Origin: Microcoleaceae cyanobacterium UBA11344
GTDB lineage: Bacteria; Cyanobacteriota; Cyanobacteriia; Cyanobacteriales; Microcoleaceae
Assembly (NCBI GenBank): GCA_003483675.1
Contig: DMYK01000622.1
Coordinates: 1 to 7,326, forward strand
Length of the DNA: 7,326 nucleotides
Direction: 5' to 3'
A model generated the notes under the pieces. The model was given only the letters and a program-made list of their open reading frames with translations. It was not told the origin of the DNA and ran no database searches. Position 1 is the stretch's first letter. Each line of letters starts with the position of its first letter. Made by a program: the position numbers and the translations under genes. Positions 1 to 6,227 of the stretch are shown one piece after another.

Positions 1-840
1 GTGGGTAGCGTTGGTTTCGTGACTAACACTGAGCGAAATGCGACCCAAGCCGACCTCGCCCGCGTGCCTATTGATGATATCAACCCTCTGGTCAGTATTG
101 CGACTGATTACGAAATTACAGGGGGAAATTGGATTAATAACTTTGCCTTCAGCGTACCAGAAGGCGCGAACCGCGCTCCCATTGGTATCGGCCCAAATCC
201 TAAAGGTTTGGCAATAGCTTCTGTTAAAAACTGGCTGGAATTAGAGGGGCCGATTGGTACTAGCGAGAGTGAAAGCAATCCTCTAACTCCTACTTTTAAA
301 TTGGATTTGAAGGGTGACGGTGAAGAATGCGGTCTGACTGGTTTTAATCCCGATACTGATGTCAAGGAGGTCAATCTTTATGTGAGCGTTTTTCCGCAAG
401 GGAAGGGCTTGTTGCCCGATGATAGGTGGGATGGGTTAAATTCGGCTGGCGACAAAGATTACAATCCGAATCGGGTTCTGACTGCTCAATGGAAGAATGG
501 TACCTGGACTTGGAATGGAGGTACTAAGGCTGGTTCTTCTGAGGAGTTTACTCTTTCTAATGACCGAATGTTGACGGCGGGCCAGGAATATCATTGGGCT
601 GTGGAAGCTGTGACGAACAAAAGGGAAAGAAAAGTTGTTACCGACAAGTTTAAGACTTTACTGCCGGCTCCGATTTCTGGTGGCAATACTTTCAGCAGCG
701 TTACGGTGTTAACGCGAGGCTTAGAACCTCAACCTAATTTGATAGACCGCTCCCTGGATGGGAACAGCCGCCAGAAGCAACTGCATTTAACTCTGGCTTT
801 ACTGAGGCAGCCGCAGATGCCTTTTTTGCTTCACTGGTAG
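1..840 (+). CDS. 5'-partial large exported-type protein: Fn3-like domain and start of a hydrolase domain (frameshifted)
   Basis: The reading frame is open at the left edge, so the GTG at base 1 is probably an internal Val codon and the gene begins outside the window. Residues about 90-225 read like a fibronectin-III/Ig-type beta domain: an opening PTFKLDL strand, an EVNLYVSV strand, a WKNGTWTW segment and a closing GQEYHWAVEAVT strand. Residues about 230-242 (FSSVTVLTRGLEP) look like the first strand and oxyanion loop of an alpha/beta-hydrolase domain seen in giant cyanobacterial proteins, where VLTHGF is usual. The last 30 or so codons are probably out of frame, because the sensible continuation lies in the +3 frame from about 738 onward. 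The stop at 838-840 is therefore likely a consequence of a frameshift, not the true end. No signal peptide or catalytic residue can be seen in the visible part. Exact function unknown; I read it as the first half of unit A. Confidence 0.6.
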   Translation: MGSVGFVTNTERNATQADLARVPIDDINPLVSIATDYEITGGNWINNFAFSVPEGANRAPIGIGPNPKGLAIASVKNWLELEGPIGTSESESNPLTPTFKLDLKGDGEECGLTGFNPDTDVKEVNLYVSVFPQGKGLLPDDRWDGLNSAGDKDYNPNRVLTAQWKNGTWTWNGGTKAGSSEEFTLSNDRMLTAGQEYHWAVEAVTNKRERKVVTDKFKTLLPAPISGGNTFSSVTVLTRGLEPQPNLIDRSLDGNSRQKQLHLTLALLRQPQMPFLLHW

Positions 841-854
841 CTTTAAATCAAAGT

Positions 855-2039
855 TTGGAAAACACCCTTTTCAATTCACCTATGCACTTTCTTGGGTTTG
901 GTCAGGGTACAGCGATCAACAATGAAATTGTCCAGCGTTTGGGGAGTTATTTTCCCCTCGCTGGTGGTATTAGCCTTGTAAACCGCGACCTCCAGATGAC
1001 AACGATCGATCCTCATGATTTCGACCAAGATTACTTAGTAGGCTCCTTAAAAAGTTTCCGCGATCCAGAAGTGCGAATCTGGGAAAATGTTACCTATGCC
1101 GATAACTATTATCAAGACCTCCTCGCTCTGGATACACAGGGAACCAATACCCGTCCTGGGCGGCGAATTGCGGAGGCGGATTGGAATGTACACCTTGGTG
1201 GTTCTGATGGCTCGATCCGGATTGGATTTACTGAAAATAGCACGGATGGAAAGCCTCAGATGCACGCTGTAACTTGGTATGGAGGAACAACTAACCTTAG
1301 CGGAAGTCAACTCCCCTCAAGGCATGGAGAGAGGATTTACCGTCGGCTTGGAGATCTGGAATTAGATAGTTCAGGCAATCCAACCACGCCTACGTGGTAC
1401 ACACCCGATCATACGAATGCTAATTTTACTCACGGTGAACAACGAGCTCCTTGGGAAGGTATCGGTACAGGCTGGTTTTACTCGGTACTGGGCGGTGGCT
1501 CTCAATTACGCCCCTATGATGTTAACGTAAGTAACCCTGTCCCCCTAACCGAGGACAACACCTACACAGACGAAACTATAGGTAACAAGATGCGAGGTGA
1601 CTATGCAGTTCCCACCCTTTTCAATGGTAATTTTGACGCCAGCAAACGTTTTACATATCAGAGCGTTCCAGGCTGGTCTTTTTACAACTCTTTAACTGTA
1701 TCCGACAATCCTAATGTGTCGCAAAGACATCTGCACGAACGGGATGAGATTGATACCTTCTTAACCGAAGAGCAAAGAATATTAAACTACGGTTTGGCCG
1801 GACAAAACAATACCTTGAAGATGGGAGGGAATGATGGAGTTAAAGAAATAATTCATAATCTCTTTCTTGTCCCCGATCAAAACAGCTTACACGATAGTTT
1901 GAAGTTCAACCTGCACGTACCCGAAGACCAACTCGGTGCGGGAAGAAAAATTACGGTTTCTCTGCGAGCAGACGTAGCTGGTTACGAACAGTTTAGGTCA
2001 ATAGGAACTATCAATTTAGAGCTAATATCGGCACTATAA
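855..2039 (+). CDS. Lipase-like alpha/beta-hydrolase domain plus truncated beta-sandwich (second half of unit A, broken gene)
   Basis: This frame is open from 738, but its first conventional start is TTG at 855, with the first ATG at 882. Coding similarity clearly begins upstream: codons 798-855 give FTEAAADAFFASLVALNQ. It is therefore the continuation of the preceding fragment after a -1-type frameshift, not an independent gene, and no Shine-Dalgarno was found. Residues 11-25 (HFLGFGQGTAINNEI) occupy the nucleophile-elbow position of a lipase-like fold. The usual Ser of G-x-S-x-G is Gly16 here. An acidic IDPHDFD segment follows near residue 53, and an HGEQRAPWEGIGTGWFYSVL segment lies near 195-215. 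From residue 246 (MRGDYAVPTLFNGNFD) a galactose-binding-like beta-sandwich starts, with PGWSFYN further on. The protein ends about halfway through that domain, shortly after a KITVSL strand. The corresponding domain in the 2255-3925 gene continues for roughly 100 more residues. Substrate unknown. Confidence 0.6.
   Translation: MENTLFNSPMHFLGFGQGTAINNEIVQRLGSYFPLAGGISLVNRDLQMTTIDPHDFDQDYLVGSLKSFRDPEVRIWENVTYADNYYQDLLALDTQGTNTRPGRRIAEADWNVHLGGSDGSIRIGFTENSTDGKPQMHAVTWYGGTTNLSGSQLPSRHGERIYRRLGDLELDSSGNPTTPTWYTPDHTNANFTHGEQRAPWEGIGTGWFYSVLGGGSQLRPYDVNVSNPVPLTEDNTYTDETIGNKMRGDYAVPTLFNGNFDASKRFTYQSVPGWSFYNSLTVSDNPNVSQRHLHERDEIDTFLTEEQRILNYGLAGQNNTLKMGGNDGVKEIIHNLFLVPDQNSLHDSLKFNLHVPEDQLGAGRKITVSLRADVAGYEQFRSIGTINLELISAL
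1590..2036 (+). repeat. Beta-sandwich module, copy A (3'-truncated)
   Basis: This encodes the first copy of a module that recurs at 2285. Sixteen residues from MRGDYAVP to NGNFD are identical in the two copies, while their 48 bases differ at nine synonymous positions. Further shared elements are PGWSF[YH]NS, HN-x-F-[LV]-VPD, LKFNLHVP versus LRFNIHLP, and KITVSL versus LKVTL. Copy A stops after this last strand, so the C-terminal strands that include VYLDDV in copy B are missing. Confidence 0.8.
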
Positions 2040-2064
2040 ACAGGTAGTATTTGCTCGAGCTTAA

Positions 2065-2175
2065 TCTTCCACTGTTTTTACGCGGGGTATCGAACCAGAA
2101 AATACGGCTAATCCCGAAGGAGGGTCAAATCCAACATTTATTGACCCTCTATCACTTTTGAAGAATATATGTTAG
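2065..2175 (+). pseudogene. Remnant of a second hydrolase-domain N-terminus (start of unit B)
   Basis: Frame +1 between stops at 2062 and 2173 reads SSTVFTRGIEPENTANPEGG and then SNPTFIDPLSLLKN. The opening matches the hydrolase start of unit A (SSVTVLTRGLEPQ, bases 697-735), both as protein and partly as DNA: gaacc, acgcg and the flanking codons align. It has no start codon and is cut off by TAG at 2173. The whole hydrolase core that should follow (about 250 residues in unit A) is absent before the beta-sandwich at 2285. I read it as a fossil left by an internal deletion. The match is short, so it remains an inference. Confidence 0.5.
2120..2149. other. Perfect 9-bp inverted repeat (hairpin)
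   Basis: The arms gagggtcaa (2120-2128) and ttgaccctc (2141-2149) pair perfectly around a 12-base loop. On the plus strand the hairpin is followed by only a weak T-rich stretch (atcacttttg), so it is at best a poor terminator. It lies inside the hydrolase remnant and could also be chance or an element left at the rearrangement point. Confidence 0.4.
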
Positions 2176-2254
2176 GACCAATGATGACTTCTCCGTTTTG
2201 TAAAGTTGTATTGCGAAACAAGCCAGTCTGAGTGAAAAAAATCTTAGCTCCAGC

Positions 2255-3925
2255 GTGAGTTTTGATAATACACTCGAAGCTGGTATGCGGGGAGATTATG
2301 CGGTTCCTACTCTGTTTAATGGGAATTTTGACCAGTTTATTCCGAATAAGAGTGAGCCGGAAAAGTTTGGTCGAAATGCTATTTCTCAGGAAATCCCTGG
2401 GTGGTCTTTTCATAATAGTGCCACATCTACGTTTGCAGACCCCACGAAGCATTTAGTAGATTGGAAAGCCATCACCTCGCTGAATACTCCTTACACTTAT
2501 CTTAATGGAAAGCAAGTCCCAGGAACCTCTTTCTTAGATCGAATGGGCATCAATAGCGATCCTAGCTTCTCTAACTATGCTCTGGAATTAAAGGGTGGTG
2601 ACAGAATTACGCATAACCGCTTTGTTGTACCCGATTGGGGTGCATTGCGGTTCAATATTCACCTTCCTCAAGAAGCTGCCAATAAACATAATAAACTTAA
2701 AGTTACTCTCAAAGATGTAGCTTCTGGTGAAGAGATAACCGCAACTATTCTTCTCGATGAAGCTAATTTCACAACAGACAAATTCTACTACCCAACTCTC
2801 GAAAAAGATGCTAACCGAAAACTTGGTTATGCGACTAGAGGATTTGAAACGTTTAATGTATTTGACACTTTCTATCAAGGATTAGAGCAACAAAAAGAAT
2901 TAGATAAGTTCCGAGGTAAAACAGCGACGCTAAAATTTGAATTGGAAGGTGGCGATCCGGTTTACTTGGATGATGTCTTTTTCAAGAGTAGTTATCTCAA
3001 ATTTGGCGAACCGAAACCAAAGGATGGCAGTAGTCCAGCACGGTATAGCGGTGCTGCTGATGATGGGAATCTTTATAAAGACAACTTGCTGCTTGAAAAA
3101 CCGCAGTATACTCTGTCTTACAACGGTACTGGAAACATATCTAACTGGGCGAGTTTCCAGATCGATAAATCATCGATATTTTTGGACGGAGAGCAAAATC
3201 CTACTGAGCGATCTTTTATTATAGATAAAAGCCTTCCACCCAATTTTAATCGGGTAAGTAGTAATGATTACGATAACGCAGTATTTTTGGGTTACATTCA
3301 AGGTCATCAAACACCTTTAGCGTCTCGCAGCATTACGATAAAAGACAAGAGATTTGTCAATCTGATGACGAATATTGTTCCACAGCAGACGAAACATAAT
3401 AGCACAAGTTTTTGGGAGAAATTTGAAAACTACGGGCAAGATTTTGCCAAGGAAGGTAAAGAAGTTTATGTAATTAATGGCATTGACGGAATTAAGGATA
3501 GTTTTGATGCGGGCGGTAAAGCTATTCAAATTCCTGCTAATTTGTGGAAAGTAATGCTGGTTTTGGATAAGCCTGGTGCAGACCCCAGCACAACTCCCGT
3601 ATATGCCGTTGGTTTTTATTATCCAAATCAAGACCCTGGTAACATTGCCACAAAGTGGAGAAATAAGGATTGGAGTAAGATAGAGGATCGCACTCAACGT
3701 CCTGTCTGGTCTCTTGAAGAAATAGAAACCAAGATCGGCTACGATCTATTCCCTCTTCTTCCTCAAGAAATCAAAAAAGATATCAAAGATATCAAGTACA
3801 TTTTTCCAAAGCAAAAATCTATTGGAGATACTTGGGATAGCCTTCCTTGGAAATCAAATCCACCGCCACCTCCAGAAGACCCTACAGATCCAGAAGAGGA
3901 ATCTGAGGAACTTGAGAGTGAATAA
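2255..3925 (+). CDS. Beta-sandwich plus NucA-type DNA/RNA non-specific endonuclease domain protein
   Basis: 556 codons from GTG 2255. The frame is open back to 2204 and neither GTG 2255 nor ATG 2285 has a clear ribosome-binding site, so the true start is doubtful and this may be the 3' part of a larger gene. Residues 11 to about 245 form a carbohydrate-binding-like beta-sandwich (MRGDYAVP, IPGWSFHN, ITHNRFVVPDW, VYLDDVFF at 236-243). Residues from about 272 on match the NucA/Serratia nuclease family (ββα-metal fold): KPQYTLSYN, YIQGH at 347-351, NLMTNIVPQ at 369-377, FWEKFENY at 386-393, and GYDLFPLLPQEI near the end. The predicted base His351, candidate Mg ligand Asn382 and Glu391 are kept. 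The family's D-R-G-H is I-Q-G-H, so activity may be reduced, altered or lost. The tail is Pro-rich, then acidic (EEESEELESE). It would hydrolyse DNA and RNA, probably outside the cell, if active. No immunity-protein gene follows; a terminator does. Confidence 0.75.
   Translation: MSFDNTLEAGMRGDYAVPTLFNGNFDQFIPNKSEPEKFGRNAISQEIPGWSFHNSATSTFADPTKHLVDWKAITSLNTPYTYLNGKQVPGTSFLDRMGINSDPSFSNYALELKGGDRITHNRFVVPDWGALRFNIHLPQEAANKHNKLKVTLKDVASGEEITATILLDEANFTTDKFYYPTLEKDANRKLGYATRGFETFNVFDTFYQGLEQQKELDKFRGKTATLKFELEGGDPVYLDDVFFKSSYLKFGEPKPKDGSSPARYSGAADDGNLYKDNLLLEKPQYTLSYNGTGNISNWASFQIDKSSIFLDGEQNPTERSFIIDKSLPPNFNRVSSNDYDNAVFLGYIQGHQTPLASRSITIKDKRFVNLMTNIVPQQTKHNSTSFWEKFENYGQDFAKEGKEVYVINGIDGIKDSFDAGGKAIQIPANLWKVMLVLDKPGADPSTTPVYAVGFYYPNQDPGNIATKWRNKDWSKIEDRTQRPVWSLEEIETKIGYDLFPLLPQEIKKDIKDIKYIFPKQKSIGDTWDSLPWKSNPPPPPEDPTDPEEESEELESE
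2285..2995 (+). repeat. Beta-sandwich module, copy B (complete)
   Basis: This is the full-length version of the module whose first part is repeated at 1590-2036. It runs from MRGDYAVP through IPGWSF, a dimly conserved NYALELKGGDRITHN region and paired KLKVTLKDV and TLKFELEGG strands, to VYLDDVFFKSS. The pattern of NGxFD, PGW and a closing YLDDV resembles DUF642 or galactose-binding-like beta-sandwiches, which bind cell-wall or exopolysaccharide sugars. That function is inferred only from the pattern. Confidence 0.65.
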
Positions 3926-3958
3926 TTGATAGAGGTTTTCCGATGAGTGTAATCTACT

Positions 3959-3995
3959 AAAAAACCAGGCTTCTCCAAGAAGCCTGATTTTTTAT
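3959..3995. terminator. Bidirectional intrinsic terminator
   Basis: A perfect 9-bp stem, caggcttct (3966-3974) and agaagcctg (3978-3986), encloses a 3-base loop. It is flanked by AAAAAA at 3959-3964 and TTTTTT at 3988-3993. The A tract reads as a U tract on the other strand, so the element can stop both the plus-strand nuclease gene ending at 3925 and the minus-strand pentapeptide gene ending at 4028. Confidence 0.9.
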
Positions 3996-4027
3996 CCCCA
4001 CTTTGTATTGTCTGGAACTGAAAACTT

Positions 4028-4846
4028 TTATATTAGCTCATTGGATTGTTCAGGCATACAATTATCATTGCGGATGCTACCATCTGGCATGATAGTCTTA
4101 CATAAGATAGCTTCTTCAAACCCTTTTCCCATGAGCCTAACCTTCTTTGCCATCAGACTAGGTTCTGGCTGAACTCCCATCAGATTAGCGTGACTGAGAT
4201 TTGAACCATCAAACGATGTTTCATCCATAATTGCACCACTAAAGTTAGCTCCAGTAAGATCGGAATTTTCAAACCCTGTTTGATGCAGCTTGGTGTTACT
4301 TAGATTCGCGCCAATTAGAGTTGCTTTGTCAAAACCAGCTTCACCGAGGTCTGCATCGCTGAGGTCGGCTCCAGTGAGGTTAGTATTTTCACAGTTGAGC
4401 CTAGATAAAAAACCATTTTTCAAATTAGCTCCACTGAGGTTGGCATCAGTCGCGTCAGCATAGTGCAAAGTTGCATTTTCCAAGCAGGCATTACTTAGAT
4501 TGGCTCCACTCAAGTCAGCCCCTTCCAACCAAGCTTCTTTCAAGTTAGCACCACTAAAATTAGCATTAATCAACTGTGCACCATCCAAGTGAGCCTCGCT
4601 CAAGTTAGCATTGCTCAAGTTAGCGTCGCTCAAGTCAATACAATTCAAGTTAGCATTGCTCAAGTTAGCACCACTCAAGTTAGCATTAATCAAGTCAGCA
4701 TAACTAAAGTTAGCATTAATCAGATTGGCATTGGCGAGACTGATATCAAGGAGATTTGCCTTGTTCAAATCGACACCGCTCAAATCAACCCCAGCAAAAT
4801 CTCTTTCTCCTCTGGCATACCGTTCGAGCAATTCTTCAGCATTCAT
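4028..4846 (-). CDS. Pentapeptide-repeat protein
   Basis: 272 residues from ATG 4846-4844. This start is preferred over the upstream in-frame ATG at 4882, because AAGGA sits 8 bases before it and MNAEELLERYARGERDF is the typical start of this cyanobacterial family. Residues about 17-224 are an almost unbroken run of A(D/N)LxG-type pentapeptides, about 40 repeats. Such runs fold into a right-handed quadrilateral beta-helix, here roughly ten coils, which usually acts as a rigid protein-interaction scaffold. The C-terminal cap (about 230-272) has CKTIMPDGSIRNDNC, a segment shared by many cyanobacterial relatives. No signal peptide, membrane segment or catalytic domain is visible, so a cytosolic location is likely. 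The gene lies 47 bp behind the stop of the decayed STAND/WD40 gene on the same strand and ends at a strong shared terminator. It is intact, without stops or shifts. Its cellular role is unknown; DNA-mimic (gyrase-protecting) function is known for some relatives but is not indicated here. Confidence 0.92.
   Translation of the reverse strand: MNAEELLERYARGERDFAGVDLSGVDLNKANLLDISLANANLINANFSYADLINANLSGANLSNANLNCIDLSDANLSNANLSEAHLDGAQLINANFSGANLKEAWLEGADLSGANLSNACLENATLHYADATDANLSGANLKNGFLSRLNCENTNLTGADLSDADLGEAGFDKATLIGANLSNTKLHQTGFENSDLTGANFSGAIMDETSFDGSNLSHANLMGVQPEPSLMAKKVRLMGKGFEEAILCKTIMPDGSIRNDNCMPEQSNELI
4541..4735 (-). repeat. DNA-level 15-bp tandem repeats inside the pentapeptide gene
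   Basis: Plus-strand units of the form caagttagcattgct recur with exact 15-base spacing, for example at 4541, 4586, 4601, 4616, 4646, 4661, 4676 and 4706. Several share 12-15 identical bases, so they repeat as DNA and not only as protein. Each unit encodes one pentapeptide (ANLSN type). The N-terminal half of the protein is much more homogeneous than its C-terminal half, which suggests recent expansion or slippage there. Confidence 0.8.
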
Positions 4847-4854
4847 CACTTTAA

Positions 4855-4859
4855 TCCTT
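4855..4859 (-). promoter_or_regulatory. Ribosome-binding site of the pentapeptide-repeat gene
   Basis: AAGGA on the minus strand, eight bases before the ATG at 4846-4844. It decides the choice of this start over the ATG at 4882. Confidence 0.7.
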
Positions 4860-4893
4860 AATTTGTAACGGTCAACCCCCAACCGCCAACTGA

Positions 4894-5280
4894 CTAAAAC
4901 TGTTTAGGCGCTACCCCGTCGCACAAACGCCGATCGCGATCGCTCACATTAGGATTAGTCCTCAGATAATCGCCCACCCAATCGCAGCCCCTCACCAACA
5001 AATCATCAAGATCCAAATTCCACAAAATCACCCGATTATCCCTACCAGCAGAAGCCAGAACCTTCCCATCCGGGCTAAAACTCACACTCATCACACTGTC
5101 TTTATGTCCAGTCAAAGTTTTTAACAAAGTGCCGCTGCGACTCCACAATTTCACCTTGCGATCGTAACTACCCGAAGCAACCAACAAACCATCCGGGATC
5201 AAACTCACCTGAGTAATTCGATCGGCGTGTCCCTCAAAGGTTCTCAGCAGGCGCAGGCGGAGGTTTGAGCTTGCTGACAT
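4894..5280 (-). CDS. C-terminal WD40 repeats of the broken STAND protein
   Basis: 128 codons; the ATG at 5280 is probably just an internal codon created by the upstream frameshift. Two complete WD40 repeats are visible: residues 12-47 (GH at 17-18, SYDRKVKLW to 46) and 52-88 (GH at 58-59, FSPDGKVLASAGRDNRVILW to 87). After the last blade comes LDDLLVRGCDWVGDYLRTNP, a tail characteristic of cyanobacterial WD40/STAND proteins. WD40 blades form a beta-propeller that serves as the ligand or protein sensor in this class. Two blades cannot close a propeller, so the fragment is unlikely to fold or function alone. It keeps good codon structure, which suggests recent inactivation. Confidence 0.7.
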   Translation of the reverse strand: MSASSNLRLRLLRTFEGHADRITQVSLIPDGLLVASGSYDRKVKLWSRSGTLLKTLTGHKDSVMSVSFSPDGKVLASAGRDNRVILWNLDLDDLLVRGCDWVGDYLRTNPNVSDRDRRLCDGVAPKQF

Positions 5281-5290
5281 CTAGCGGGTG

Positions 5291-5379
5291 TTTGGGCTCA
5301 ACAGCAGCCAGACTCCAGAGTTTGACAGTTCCATCCGCACTAACCGAAGCAAGAGTTTGACCGTCGGGGGAGTCTCCAC
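5291..5379 (-). pseudogene. Single out-of-frame WD40 blade remnant
   Basis: In the minus-strand frame between the two neighbouring fragments, the sequence reads SPDGQTLASVSADGTVKLW followed by SLAAVEPKHPL. This is the second half of one WD40 blade. It is shifted relative to the helical fragment upstream (frame change near 5375, where SLRAGKQ is directly abutted) and relative to the last two blades downstream (frame change near 5290). It marks the place where the rest of the propeller was deleted. Confidence 0.7.
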
Positions 5380-6086
5380 TGTTTCCCCGCTCTCAAACTT
5401 TTGATCGTGGCGTCAAATTTGTTGTTGGAGAAATAAAGTGCTTCTGAAACTGCGGTTAGGGTGCTTATTTCGGCTCGCTGAGTTTGAGCCACAGCTAGCT
5501 GTTTTTGACCGACAGCCCGCCACCAAAAGTTTACGGCGGCGATGGTGGAAATGGTTAGTAGCAGTACGCCAATTACTGCTAATCCTAGCAGTTGTTTGAG
5601 AAAAGTATTGGCTCGGTAGAGTTGTACTTGACTCATGTTTTTGTCAGCTTCTGCTTTATGCAGTCTGGCTTCTAAGCCGAATCTTTGACGGCTCGGCCGC
5701 ACTAGATAGTCGTGAACCAATTGATCGCCACGATCTTCGGGGGATTCCCGCAGTAGAAATAACAAACCATGACCGACTAAAATGTCTAAATTTAAGTCGA
5801 GGTTATCGGTTTTATTGGGTGATATTTCTGGGTGTTTTGCGATTTTTCGGTGTAGCGAAATTCGGCTGATTCTGCCGATAGCCGACAAATCGGTTTCCCC
5901 CTCATCTGCTGATTGCGGGCCTGTAACTAAGGAGATTTCGTGTTTGGTTTTAATTAGCCGAACTCCTCTTTCGTCTGTTAGGGAAAACAATATTTTCCCA
6001 GCTGCGTCTTCGTTAACCGGGCCGCAATCAGAGATTCCTCGTTCGAGCGATCGCTTAACTAATTCTGCTTTGGGATTTTCGCCCAA
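5340..6086 (-). CDS. Middle part of the STAND protein: post-NTPase helical region, transmembrane segment and linker
   Basis: 248 codons; the first codon (TTG 6086) only follows an in-frame stop at 6119 and is not a natural start. The first residues (GENPKAELVKRSLERGISDC) match the region after the NTPase core in nSTAND1 proteins, usually YQQLG-KAELVKRYLEEVV-DCG. Residues 120-129 (GDQLVHDYLV) are the conserved QLVHDYLV motif. A Lys/Glu-rich helical stretch (about 138-163) precedes one hydrophobic membrane segment (about 164-189, LLGLAVIGVLLLTISTIAAV). After it come an Ala/Gln-rich coiled region and AEISTL...SEALYFSNNKFDAT, which normally lead into the WD40 array. The frame then runs out of homology at residue about 237 and ends at 5340. 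A membrane-anchored signalling ATPase is the likely ancestral product. Confidence 0.75.
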   Translation of the reverse strand: MGENPKAELVKRSLERGISDCGPVNEDAAGKILFSLTDERGVRLIKTKHEISLVTGPQSADEGETDLSAIGRISRISLHRKIAKHPEISPNKTDNLDLNLDILVGHGLLFLLRESPEDRGDQLVHDYLVRPSRQRFGLEARLHKAEADKNMSQVQLYRANTFLKQLLGLAVIGVLLLTISTIAAVNFWWRAVGQKQLAVAQTQRAEISTLTAVSEALYFSNNKFDATIKSLRAGKQWRLPRRSNSCFG

Positions 6087-6227
6087 CTGCTGGTATTGTG
6101 CTAGAGTCTTAATATTTTATTCTTGCAGTTGCGCTCCCACTACCTGCAATTCGATCGGTCGCACTTCTTGAAGATATTCTGCTAAATCTTTTACGAAAGC
6201 ATCTATCAATTCTGGTTCTAAATAAAA

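Noticed and set aside
735..855. Programmed -1 ribosomal frameshift in unit A
   Set aside because: No slippery heptamer followed by a stable stem was seen, and the neighbouring region is already rearranged.
2138..2452. Minus-strand 104-codon open frame as a full gene
   Set aside because: Its first half is antisense to the conserved beta-sandwich module. Only the last 45 residues or so deserve a search, so it is kept as a low-interest observation.
3317..3697. Minus-strand 126-codon open frame under the nuclease domain
   Set aside because: Antisense to a clearly homologous nuclease region; composition is not protein-like and no ribosome-binding site was found.
4541..4735. CRISPR-like array of short regular repeats
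   Set aside because: The units are contiguous 15-mers with no spacers and encode pentapeptides in frame.
4589..4861. Plus-strand 90-codon frame with repetitive VSIAQVS text
   Set aside because: It is the mirror of the pentapeptide repeats on the opposite strand; the repetition follows from the 15-base DNA periodicity.
5782..6171. Plus-strand 129-codon open frame
   Set aside because: It lies antisense to family-recognisable STAND sequence and has no motif of its own.
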